In this document: positions 55,962-64,000 of the stretch, piece after piece
How the letters are laid out: the number at the start of each line of letters is the position of its first letter
Position numbering within the stretch: position 1 is the first letter of the stretch
Source of the DNA: Vibrio sp. HI00D65
GTDB lineage: Bacteria; Pseudomonadota; Gammaproteobacteria; Enterobacterales; Vibrionaceae
Reading direction: 5' to 3'
DNA: 64,000 nucleotides
Assembly: GCF_001635455.1 (NCBI RefSeq)
Contig: NZ_LWEH01000144.1
Coordinates: forward strand, 1-64,000
Program-made: the position numbers and the translations under genes
The notes under the pieces: generated by a model
What the model was told of the DNA's origin: nothing
Database searches by the model: none
What the model saw: the letters and a program-made list of their open reading frames with translations, nothing else

Positions 55962-56723
55962 ATGAGCTTTATTATACTTTTACTCCTTCTATTATTCGTT
56001 TTCGCGACTCGTTTACTTCAGTGGCGAAAAACCTCTTATTTTCTTTCCTTTTTTCTTTTATCGTCATTTGTGCTGATTGGCACGGGTTTAATTCCTCGTT
56101 ACCTATTAGATGATCTTCAAGCAAATTACGAAAGTAAACCAGATATACAATGGTCGGATAATAATGCAATTGTTCTTCTCGGTGCTGGCACTCAGTTTAT
56201 TCAAAGTACACAAGGTTTCGAACCTACATTTTTCTCCTATGGTCGAATCAGTGAAACAGCAAGCCAATATATAGATTGTGCAAAATCGGACATTAAGTGC
56301 AAAGTAATCATCAGTGGTGGCGATGCACAAGGCAATGGCGTGACAGAAGCGGAAATATACGAGCAACAATTACTGAGACTTGGCTTACCAAAAGCTGATA
56401 TCATCCGAGAGCCTAGCAGCGTGAATACATGGAAAAATGCACAACTAACCAGCGACCTGATGAAGCATCACCAATTCGACAATATTGTTCTGGTTTCATC
56501 TGGCCTGCACATTCGCCGCAGCGAGCTTTACTTCAACCACTTCGGATTAGAGGTAATTCCGGTTAGATCCGATTACATGGCGGCTCAGATTTCGTGGCTT
56601 CCTTTGTGGTACAACTTTGCTGTCACTGAATTCGCACTGCACGAGCAAATCGGTTTCGCGAGGTACACTATCTACAACTTTATGGGTTGGAACAGCAAAC
56701 GGGAGAAGCCTAGTGATGCATAA
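55962..56723 (+). CDS. DUF218 (YdcF/ElyC-like) protein
   Basis: 253 residues. Two N-terminal membrane helices are followed by a DUF218 domain: AIVLLGAG, VIISGGDAQGNGVTEAEIYEQQL, EPSSVNTWKNA and LVSSGLHIRRSELYFNHFG. Relatives (ElyC, SanA) act in envelope or lipid-carrier metabolism. Its role here is unknown. Single gene. Confidence 0.88.
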   Translation: MSFIILLLLLLFVFATRLLQWRKTSYFLSFFLLSSFVLIGTGLIPRYLLDDLQANYESKPDIQWSDNNAIVLLGAGTQFIQSTQGFEPTFFSYGRISETASQYIDCAKSDIKCKVIISGGDAQGNGVTEAEIYEQQLLRLGLPKADIIREPSSVNTWKNAQLTSDLMKHHQFDNIVLVSSGLHIRRSELYFNHFGLEVIPVRSDYMAAQISWLPLWYNFAVTEFALHEQIGFARYTIYNFMGWNSKREKPSDA

Positions 56724-57132
56724 TGCATTACTCTCTGATTAACGAAAAGCTCTAACTAGAGTAAGCAAATGGATGAAAATGAAGCGACGACCCTAGGGTT
56801 GTCGTAGCATTTTTTATGCCAGTGATACTCCAAAGTAAGACTCTCTCCCTTCAAATTTTAGAATACTCAACACTAGTTACTTTCTAATCCAACCTATTTA
56901 CTCATCAAAATAGAACACAAAAAGAAAAAAGCTTTATCAAGAGGCGCTCGTCTAATCATAAAGCTATGAAATATAAATGGATTTATTTTCAATTCATTTC
57001 AGTATTTTTGCGTTCCTTTTATGTGACAGAGTACACGCCGCTAGGGGCCCTCGGCTTCACACCACATATAAAACAAAACTAAAAATAGAATCTAATAAAA
57101 ATAGTCAAACAATGGCCATTAGGAACTCATTC

Positions 57133-58605
57133 ATGTTCAACGTCAGTAAAACTGCACTAATTAGCGCTGCCATATCGTTAACGTCTTATTCTGCTAACGC
57201 AAAGATCTACTCAGACCAAGTCGTCATAGACAACCTTGGCGAGGATAATTGTCGTAATGACTATCGCCCACTTAATTACTCAGAAGCACAGGAGCACAAA
57301 GCCGCTATTGTTTCTCGTATGAACGTTTGGGATATCATCGGCCTTCAAGATGATTGGGTGATCATGGGCTCTGGCTACCACGGCCTTATCAAGCATGGTC
57401 AGCCAAATCAAAAAACCTGGTGTTACCCTAATAAACCTGAAGCGGGCTTGCCATACTATGAAGCACAAGCTATCCCAGAAAGCAGCAATATTGAGGTTCA
57501 AAGAACCCTAGTCAACGACAATGCGAACTTCGTTAGACCATTAGCATACCTGGCAAACAACCTTGGTTACGCATGGATGGGCGGTGATAATGGACGCTAC
57601 GTTGGTCAAGATATGGGGATCAATCAAGTTCGTAGCGGTTGGGAAATCAAAGGGAACAGTAATAGAAGCTGTTCAGGTGACCGTTGTAATGAAAAAACGA
57701 CGATTACAGTCGATAACTTCTCCTACACACTTGATACTCAGGGATTCTCATACGGCACCGTTAAAGAGACAGACCAAGAGCTGATCAACACCCTTTCCGC
57801 TTATGCCATCAACGAGACAGAGCAGCCGAAGCGAGTCATCGTCGATCTTCATTTTTTACAATCAACGCACTGGAATAAGACCAATCGTTTTGACCTTGCA
57901 GGTGTTGTCTTGATGGACGAAGACTTTAGCTGGCCTCAAGTAGGAAAAACCGATGTGCGAGTGGTGTTAGAGAAAGGTCAGCATTTCTCTGAGACCAATA
58001 GTGGGAAGCGTTCTGAAGCGAGTGACCTTCAAGCCATCTTAACGGTACCCGCTAACTCTGTGCTTCCTTTTCAAGTTGAGTTCTTGCGATCAACGATTTC
58101 TTACCCTTTTCGCATAAAAGCTAATATGAGTTATGACGTAAACTTCACAGGCTTTCTTCGTTACAGCGGCAATGCGTTGGTTTCACACCCGACTAACCGT
58201 CCAACCGTTTCACACACATTTACCATGGGCACCAACAGTGAAGAGCAAGCCAATATCCGCTACCAATGGGATCACCGTTACATTCCCGGCGAAATGAAAT
58301 GGTGGGACTGGAGTTGGGCAATCAACGAATATGGACTGAGCAGCATGCAATATGCCGCTGGCGCGAGTGTCCGCCCCTTCTACTCTTATGTTTCTGGTCA
58401 GTTTAATGCAGAGTCACAATACTCTGGAATGATCGATATCGGTGCTGAGCATTCTGTCGATTCATTTGATGTCATGAACATATTAACCAACCACAAAACC
58501 TACTATGCGGGCGATATAACCGTCGTGACCGATTTCGATTCTGAAGCGCTAGATCGACTCGGTTATCACGATGCCCTGCTAATGATTACTCCAATACATC
58601 ACTAA
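57133..58605 (+). CDS. Aerolysin-family pore-forming toxin
   Basis: 490 residues. Signal peptide 1-23 (ending ANA), then all parts of aerolysin: the N-terminal lobe (DNCRNDYRPLNYSEAQ; VWDIIGLQDDWVIMGSGYHG; TWCYP), LAYLANNLGYAWMGGDNGRYVGQDM, CSGDRCNEKT, and the stem/insertion region, then YQWDHRYIPGEMKWWDWSW and FNAESQYSG. The four Cys of aerolysin's two disulfides are kept. It should bind host glycoproteins, form heptamers and pierce membranes. The KVRRAR-type activation site of Aeromonas proaerolysin is absent; only one Lys lies in that stretch. ATG 57133 has AGGA upstream; the longer frame from 56977 is unlikely. An aerolysin-like enterotoxin is known in V. splendidus. Confidence 0.95.
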   Translation: MFNVSKTALISAAISLTSYSANAKIYSDQVVIDNLGEDNCRNDYRPLNYSEAQEHKAAIVSRMNVWDIIGLQDDWVIMGSGYHGLIKHGQPNQKTWCYPNKPEAGLPYYEAQAIPESSNIEVQRTLVNDNANFVRPLAYLANNLGYAWMGGDNGRYVGQDMGINQVRSGWEIKGNSNRSCSGDRCNEKTTITVDNFSYTLDTQGFSYGTVKETDQELINTLSAYAINETEQPKRVIVDLHFLQSTHWNKTNRFDLAGVVLMDEDFSWPQVGKTDVRVVLEKGQHFSETNSGKRSEASDLQAILTVPANSVLPFQVEFLRSTISYPFRIKANMSYDVNFTGFLRYSGNALVSHPTNRPTVSHTFTMGTNSEEQANIRYQWDHRYIPGEMKWWDWSWAINEYGLSSMQYAAGASVRPFYSYVSGQFNAESQYSGMIDIGAEHSVDSFDVMNILTNHKTYYAGDITVVTDFDSEALDRLGYHDALLMITPIHH

Positions 58606-58622
58606 AAGCACAGCTATATCTC

Positions 58623-58660
58623 AGCACTAAGCTCATCACTCTTGTGGTGAGCTTAGTGCT
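58623..58660 (+). terminator. Strong hairpin between the pore toxin and downstream genes
   Basis: A 17-bp stem (58623-58639 with 58644-58660), one G-T pair, loop TCTT, lies 18 bases after the toxin stop and is followed by GCTTCTTT. It should end most toxin transcripts; partial read-through into the next two genes is possible. Confidence 0.7.
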
Positions 58661-58790
58661 GCTTCTTTATCCAAAAGTAAGCCACAGCACTAATTCAACA
58701 ACCGTTCTGGGCAGGTTTCTTCTGTCGTCAGCAAACACTGTTCGAGAAGTACTTTTCCTTCTAACCACCAATGAAAGCCAATATTTTAAT

Positions 58791-61076
58791 ATGACAAAAA
58801 AAATCCATTTATGGCGATTCGCAGCCATCATATATAGCCCCTTATCCATTGCATTTTGTCTTAGTGACGGCGTCCAAGATACTCAATCACTGGACACAAT
58901 TAACCAAAATCGCATAACGTCATGGGCTCGCGACGAAGTTTATTCAGAGCCACAGTTTGGCATTGCACTAGGCGAACTCGAGCATGATGCTCATGCAAAC
59001 TCTTTCTCAGCAGCTTGGCCACAAACAGAGCAAGCACTCGCGAGCGTCCCGCAAACTTTTGAAAGCCCACTGAGCGAACAAAGTTTATTCAACCGCCTCG
59101 GTAAAGCGGGATCTTCTACGTTGGAAGTTCTAGGGCCAGTTGGAGATGCAGTCGCAGTAGGGTTTTGGCTCGACAATATGGTGAGTACATTCTCTCAGGA
59201 ATCCTCTACCCGCCTTGATGAAGCCGCTTCTGTTTTTTCCATCGTTCCACTAGTGGGTGATGAGTTAAACCTATTGTCGAGTGATATAAAGTACTTCGCG
59301 GCCAAACAGAAAATTGAAGAGTTTGAGCACCAAACACACTACGTATTCGCTAACCACTCATCAGAATTTGCTCGGTTTCACCACAAAAAAGAAGACGCGA
59401 TTACACTACTCAACAAATATGACAATCACGTAAAGCAGAGCGCTTCTATGTATGTCGATCACCTACTCCTACAAGCCGATACCGAATATCGCCGGCTAGC
59501 CTCTGCATACGATAGACAACTATCTAAGCAAATGGCACGAATCGATCTTGAGCTTTTGAAATCTCTGGGCCATGTTTCTGTTGATACAAATTTGCACCAA
59601 CCTTTATGTCAAGACTCGTATGCCTCCCCTAGTGATCTCGAAAACTGCGTTAGGCAGCAAGGACCAGCTCGAATTGATCACCTAATCAACAAGTTGAATT
59701 CGACCGCCTATCACGAGCTGGCTTTAAAAATACATACAAAGAAAGCAGAACTTGTCGACATTGCTTTAAGTCAGTTGACTGAGCACCGACAAAGATTAAT
59801 AAATGGAGTAAGAAACAGAGCAAAACCACACATCATTGCGATGATTAATCAAAGCACGCTCAACCGAGGCACCTTGGAATTTCAAGCGAGACAGAGCGGA
59901 TTAAGAGAGTATGCAAAAGAAACATGGAATATTGATTACCTCAGTGAGGAACAACTTAAAACCTCGACCGTAGAAATACGCCCCGCCAGAACTTGCTGGG
60001 GCGTTCCTTCCGTAGCCCCGGGAGGGATCCAAGCTTCTATCGATGCATGTAAAAATTCGGGCGCCCTGTACGATACCTATCACCCTAAAAAAGATCCTGA
60101 GCTATCCGATCTGTTAATTAAGAGAGTCGACTTTAATATTGAACAATATATCGCATCAAGGATTATTAATGGTTGGCCCGCTGGCTTATTTAGGACGCAG
60201 CTCATCAATACGGCTAACGCCTACATATCGGGCCAAAGAGCGAATAAAATATTTGAAGAGCTAATGTCTGGCTTAGCGCGTGTAGAAACTCTAAGCTATC
60301 AAACGTCTTTAACCGATTACTTAGAGAGTAAAGGAATTGACAGCTCTAATCCTAACAATCGTAAAAACTGGTATCAGATTAGCCGTTGGTATGAACTTCT
60401 ACTGACCGAGCGACCAGGCGGCGGAGTGCTGGATCAAGTCACACAGTATGAAATTTTTAAACATCTCATTCAACCTCAATTTAAGCTCGCTACTTCTATG
60501 TCTTACATCCGTTCTCTCAATTACTCGATACCGTTTCCAAGTGTTTATTCTGCAGCAAACCTTAGGTTTTATGCACCCCAAATGGCAGACATACTCGACG
60601 AAGTGATATCGCAACCTAGCGCTCACTTTGAGCGAAACTTCCAAAGCGCTATTGACAGCATAACGAAAAAGGCGATGAAAGCGACAAGTGCCAACCAACT
60701 TCAGTACTTATTAGGCGATCTTTCTCTCTATCTTCAAATCGCACAGCATCAGCAGTCAGAAGCCAATTCTTCATTAGACAGTGCTCATGAGCATCAGCTG
60801 TTCAATAGCACGCTATCAACACTTCATCTGAGTTACCTATCACAAGTTCACCGTGACGCCATTGCGTTTCAAGTTGGGGGAATCTCAAACCATGAGCTCT
60901 GGTCTCACCTTACCGAAATCAAAGTTACGTTGAGCCGAGGAGATATTCAGACGGCGGTAACGCAACTAGGGGCCATTGTTAAAAACAACGACTTTACTAT
61001 GCTTCCACACATCAACCATATGCTGCTTAGAGAGCTAGAAGATTGGATTGAAATCCAATTGGGATTAGAGGAATAA
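58791..61076 (+). CDS. Large helical exported protein in the toxin locus
   Basis: About 761 residues. The N-terminus looks like a signal (AAIIYSPLSIAFCLSDG) with an imperfect lipobox. Near residues 100-190 come two Gly-rich hydrophobic helices (STLEVLGPVGDAVAVGFWL; AASVFSIVPLVGDELNLL), a pattern seen in translocation regions of protein toxins. The rest is mostly long amphipathic helices with four to six Cys (LCQDSYAS, ENCVRQ, RTCWGV, DACKN) that may form disulfides. I know no family. It lies after the aerolysin gene and four bases before the metallopeptidase gene, so a role in toxin delivery or assembly is inferred. The frame is open to 58644, but M at 58791 fits a signal peptide best. Confidence 0.6.
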   Translation: MTKKIHLWRFAAIIYSPLSIAFCLSDGVQDTQSLDTINQNRITSWARDEVYSEPQFGIALGELEHDAHANSFSAAWPQTEQALASVPQTFESPLSEQSLFNRLGKAGSSTLEVLGPVGDAVAVGFWLDNMVSTFSQESSTRLDEAASVFSIVPLVGDELNLLSSDIKYFAAKQKIEEFEHQTHYVFANHSSEFARFHHKKEDAITLLNKYDNHVKQSASMYVDHLLLQADTEYRRLASAYDRQLSKQMARIDLELLKSLGHVSVDTNLHQPLCQDSYASPSDLENCVRQQGPARIDHLINKLNSTAYHELALKIHTKKAELVDIALSQLTEHRQRLINGVRNRAKPHIIAMINQSTLNRGTLEFQARQSGLREYAKETWNIDYLSEEQLKTSTVEIRPARTCWGVPSVAPGGIQASIDACKNSGALYDTYHPKKDPELSDLLIKRVDFNIEQYIASRIINGWPAGLFRTQLINTANAYISGQRANKIFEELMSGLARVETLSYQTSLTDYLESKGIDSSNPNNRKNWYQISRWYELLLTERPGGGVLDQVTQYEIFKHLIQPQFKLATSMSYIRSLNYSIPFPSVYSAANLRFYAPQMADILDEVISQPSAHFERNFQSAIDSITKKAMKATSANQLQYLLGDLSLYLQIAQHQQSEANSSLDSAHEHQLFNSTLSTLHLSYLSQVHRDAIAFQVGGISNHELWSHLTEIKVTLSRGDIQTAVTQLGAIVKNNDFTMLPHINHMLLRELEDWIEIQLGLEE

Positions 61077-61080
61077 GTCT

Positions 61081-62700
61081 ATGAAAATCAAAATCACACG
61101 AATCTTTATAACCTTATTACTTCTCATTAATTCAAGTCATACATTAGCAGGAAAAGGGGCCGAATTCGGACTCTTTTATGATGCTCCCGACGGCGTAAAA
61201 GTTATCGAAGGATACAATTCCTCGGCTTATGGAAACCTCTATCGCATGTCTAGAAATCTATACGTGCAAACCAAAAGTGACGCCTACCTTGCAGACATGA
61301 GCGTGTTGATTCGCAACCTGCAGCTATCGCCAACAGGGCGTGAGATTTTGCGACAAATCGCGACCTACGAGCCCGTAAATGCACCCGGTGACGAGGTTGA
61401 ACCGCTAATAGAACATACGGTCGGAGTCGATCAATCAAAGGCTACTGTTGTCACGGTTATCCGAGAACCTGAAGGCCCAGGTCGACTATTCGAGACAGTA
61501 CCTTCGTTATTCGAAGATCAACAAAAGGCTTCGCTAGCATGGCTACGACAATCTAATGGTAAAGGGGTATCAAATACGATTTTCTTCTCCACCACCGAGA
61601 TGGTTAATATTCCAGGGAAGAACACACCATTTGATCAAACTGTCGCTTTAGGACATGAGCTCATTCACGCTCGTGACTTTGCTTCCGGCGCTGTTCCACA
61701 AGGCAATACACCTCAATCTCATCGACATCCCGACACCAACCAAATCACAGAATATATCATTCCGAATTATGAGTACCAAACAACAGGAATTGCACACTAC
61801 AACAACGCCGAAAACGGGCGAGACCCTGTGACTGAAATCAGTAGTGCCAGACAGTCAATGATCAACCTTCGCGAAGAAATGTATTTCAATTGGAAAGCAT
61901 TGGGACAAGAAAAGGCGAAGGCATATTTAAGAAATGAAAAAGTAGTGAGCGAGTTTCATTTGGCTGATGAGCTGGGAAAAGAGAAACGTAATACTTATTG
62001 GCCGAAAGAGCACTACAACTATCAACCCTATACTCTTGAAACCAGACCGTCTGCAACACCTCAGCATGCCCCTAAATGGGATACTGTAGAAGGAAAGCAA
62101 GCTCATATAGAAGTTAAACAAGCGCTCCAACAATCATTAAGTGAAGGGAATAACCCTGCGATTGTTATCGTTGATGCAACCGAACAGCGCCTTTCCCAAA
62201 GCCTACAAAACTCGCCAGCGCTCACACGAAGAGGCCTTAGTAACCAGAGTTCCATTTTGAAATACGCAGCACAGAACGACATCAAAGTGGTCAACCTATA
62301 CAGTGCCGCGAATGAAACACCACTGAGCTCGTTAAAGAAACGAAAAAAGAATCTGCTGTATCGAGCGATCTCCGGTCAAAGAACAGGAGAAACACAAGGT
62401 TACCGAGACGTCCAGTACAGCCAAGACAACCAAACAGCCCTAACCTCAGCACTGGAAGACAACGACGAAGTGTTAGTAATGGCCTACTCTGACGGCAAAG
62501 TAACAACAAATGTTATCGACAGCCTTTCAGAAAACACACAAAAACAAGTGGTGGTATCGCGATACGCTAACTTGGATTACCAGCCATCAAACCTTAGCGC
62601 AGAAGAAAGTACGGCCTGGAAAGCGCTAGGTAAAAAAGACAATGTGAAAATGCTTGGAGGTGGTAGCCGCTCTCGCTTCAATATATGTAGCATCCAGTAA
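61081..62700 (+). CDS. Exported HEXXH metallopeptidase, M91/NleD-like
   Basis: 539 residues. Signal peptide 1-23 (ending LAG). The zinc motif GHELIHARDF (HEXXH at 192-196) sits in a context like the M91 family, whose NleD member is a type III effector cleaving JNK and p38 kinases; a following TEISSARQSMINLREEMYF could provide the third ligand. The N-terminal 180 residues precede the protease; the C-terminal 190 (NPAIVIVDATEQRL; AAQNDIKVVNLYSA; DEVLVMAYSDGKVTTNVID) look like an alpha/beta Rossmann-type domain, weakly isochorismatase-like. AGAGGA precedes the ATG. It is translationally coupled to the helical gene. NleD-like function is inferred. Confidence 0.7.
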   Translation: MKIKITRIFITLLLLINSSHTLAGKGAEFGLFYDAPDGVKVIEGYNSSAYGNLYRMSRNLYVQTKSDAYLADMSVLIRNLQLSPTGREILRQIATYEPVNAPGDEVEPLIEHTVGVDQSKATVVTVIREPEGPGRLFETVPSLFEDQQKASLAWLRQSNGKGVSNTIFFSTTEMVNIPGKNTPFDQTVALGHELIHARDFASGAVPQGNTPQSHRHPDTNQITEYIIPNYEYQTTGIAHYNNAENGRDPVTEISSARQSMINLREEMYFNWKALGQEKAKAYLRNEKVVSEFHLADELGKEKRNTYWPKEHYNYQPYTLETRPSATPQHAPKWDTVEGKQAHIEVKQALQQSLSEGNNPAIVIVDATEQRLSQSLQNSPALTRRGLSNQSSILKYAAQNDIKVVNLYSAANETPLSSLKKRKKNLLYRAISGQRTGETQGYRDVQYSQDNQTALTSALEDNDEVLVMAYSDGKVTTNVIDSLSENTQKQVVVSRYANLDYQPSNLSAEESTAWKALGKKDNVKMLGGGSRSRFNICSIQ

Positions 62701-62896
62701 TTAGGGCTCAAAAAGCCAGCTTTTGATTAACTAAACGTCATATAAAACTGCCCCTTTGTTAGTGACTAACAGTAATTTCAAAGAGCTGGTTTATGACAAA
62801 CAAACTCGTTACGTGACTTAAAAGTGCAATCACAACGACACAAAAGTTTGAGTTAATGAAGCCGACTAAAGACAGAGATCCCTAACAGGAGGAGCT

Positions 62897-63079
62897 ATGA
62901 AATACTGTCCATGTTGCTCAACAGAGTTAATTGAACGAGACGATATACATATTTGTCCACGTAACGAAATTGGTGACTGTTATTTTGATGGTTATGAGCA
63001 ATCTCATATTGAATATCATCAGCTCAACGACTACCCATTAGATTCAGCATTCGGTATCACAGAGGTTATCGCTGACTAG
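62897..63079 (+). CDS. 60-residue zinc-ribbon-like small protein
   Basis: MKYCPCCSTELIERDDIHICP begins it: C-P-C-C and a later C give a zinc knuckle; the tail is acidic and aromatic. AGGAGG lies five bases before the ATG, a near-ideal site. No family is known to me. It is cytoplasmic and probably a single gene, ending before a strong terminator. Confidence 0.7.
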   Translation: MKYCPCCSTELIERDDIHICPRNEIGDCYFDGYEQSHIEYHQLNDYPLDSAFGITEVIAD

Positions 63080-63153
63080 CTCTTATAGAGTTGAAAAACA
63101 GAGTTTGTCTCGCTATCAAATCGTTTGGGCTTAAGTTTGTATTCACCAAAATT

Positions 63154-63189
63154 AAAAAGCCCTGATGTTATTATCATCAGGGCTTTTTT
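63154..63189. terminator. Bidirectional terminator
   Basis: A perfect 10-bp stem AGCCCTGATG/CATCAGGGCT (63158-63167 with 63175-63184) with A and T runs on both sides can end both the small zinc-ribbon gene and the convergent DUF2058 gene. Confidence 0.85.
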
Positions 63190-63240
63190 GTCTTTCAGCG
63201 CCATCAACATGCAACGAATCAAGTAGCGGCTAACTTGGTG

Positions 63241-63762
63241 TTACCACATTAGATCATCAGGGATCACGAAGTCTTTGTACGGATCATCCTCGTCCACTTC
63301 ATCAGTGCTTGCTGTTTGAGTATCAACGATTGACTCCTCATCACGCATCGCGATTTTTTTTGCTACCGCGGTCGGAATCACAACATAGCTTTCACCTTGA
63401 CGTGCAATGCTCAAGATACCTTTACTCAATTGCTTTTGAGTCAGCTCTTCAACGTATAGGTATTTAACCAAAGTGCCATCGGTGAAGTTATATTTGATCT
63501 CACCATTTTTTAGGTCGATCTTGTTCATGTCGATCAGCTGCTTCACTTGAGCTTTGATCTCCTTGCTCAACTGCTTTTCTTTCAGCTGCTGGTTTAACTC
63601 TTTATCTTTCGCTTGCTGCGCTAGTTTGTTTTCTTCTGCTGCCGCTTTTGCTTCACGAGCTTGAACACGAGACTTTTTAGAGCCTTTCTTCGCCTTCTTT
63701 AATTTTTTCTCATTTACCAAGCCAGCTTTAAGCATCTGTTCTTGGAGTGTTAACTTTGCCAT
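63241..63762 (-). CDS. DUF2058 (YaiL-like) protein
   Basis: 173 residues. A Lys/Ala/Glu-rich coiled coil (KKLKKAKKGSKKSRVQAREAK) follows MAKLTLQEQMLKAGLV, then a small beta domain (YNFTDGTLVKYLYV) of DUF2058; the tail is acidic (DEDDPYKDFVIPDDLMW). E. coli YaiL is the relative; nucleoprotein or ribosome association has been suggested. No membrane segment. Confidence 0.9.
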   Translation of the reverse strand: MAKLTLQEQMLKAGLVNEKKLKKAKKGSKKSRVQAREAKAAAEENKLAQQAKDKELNQQLKEKQLSKEIKAQVKQLIDMNKIDLKNGEIKYNFTDGTLVKYLYVEELTQKQLSKGILSIARQGESYVVIPTAVAKKIAMRDEESIVDTQTASTDEVDEDDPYKDFVIPDDLMW

Positions 63763-64000
63763 GACTTTCCCAGTTCAGGATTAAAAACGGTACTATCATA
63801 CCTTTTTTTCGAGTTTCTGTTTACCAGACAAGAGTAAATTACCCAACAATTCCAAAATTAATACGTCCTCTAAAAACGGCTTCTCGACCTTTCTCTTAGT
63901 CAATACCAACTCACCTTCCATCTTTATTGCGCGCGCGTAACATTTATCATTCAATTAGGGCAATGTTTTCATTTTCAATAGATGGCTAATTTTATAAAAC

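Noticed and set aside
1..64000. CRISPR array or restriction-modification system
   Set aside because: No regularly spaced repeats and no cas, methylase or nuclease genes are present; the only regular array is the 75-bp coding repeat.

Overview
The window reads as chromosomal DNA of a marine Vibrio, most likely of the Splendidus clade. Support for this comes from the gene content (a complete tad locus, metA, btuCD, cobTSU, astE, tcyP, rlmF, a second adenylosuccinate synthetase of the type annotated purA2 in vibrios), from moderate AT richness, and from an aerolysin homologue like the one reported from Vibrio splendidus. The species is an inference; no rRNA is present.

Layout. 0.2-8.7 kb: a DHH phosphoesterase, a chemoreceptor, a DmeF-like metal efflux gene with a MarR regulator under twin operators, LysR plus purA2, and a GAF-GGDEF cyclase. 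8.9-20.6 kb: a full tad (Flp pilus) operon of 14 genes on the minus strand (flp, tadV, rcpC, rcpA, lipoprotein, tadZABCDEFG, ompA-like), with a LysR gene divergent from flp. 22.5-22.7 kb: two tRNA-Val(GAC) genes. 22.9-35.7 kb: housekeeping genes, including metA behind MetJ boxes, rlmF, a LysR/MFS pair, and a broken GGEEF gene.

36-44 kb is accessory. It holds an unassigned 603-aa exported protein, a 57-aa small protein, orphan TetR-like palindromes, an immunity-like protein and two BspA-like repeat proteins (nine repeats versus one). It ends with decayed phage genes and a frameshifted tyrosine integrase. A 19/20 direct repeat (38638-38657 and 43950-43969) may mark the ends of an old integrated element.

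44-52.9 kb is core: btuCD, astE, an M3 oligoendopeptidase, the cobalamin assembly genes cobC-like/cobU/cobS/cobT, and a flavin reductase. 53.2-56.7 kb: a 29-aa basic peptide gene, an NAD(P)-binding protein, tcyP, and a DUF218 protein.

57.1-62.7 kb is the most interesting stretch. An aerolysin-family pore-forming toxin is followed, after a strong hairpin, by two tightly linked genes: a large helical exported protein of unknown function, and an exported HEXXH metallopeptidase resembling the M91/NleD effector family. I propose this as a candidate multi-component secreted toxin. The window closes with a small zinc-ribbon protein and a DUF2058 gene.
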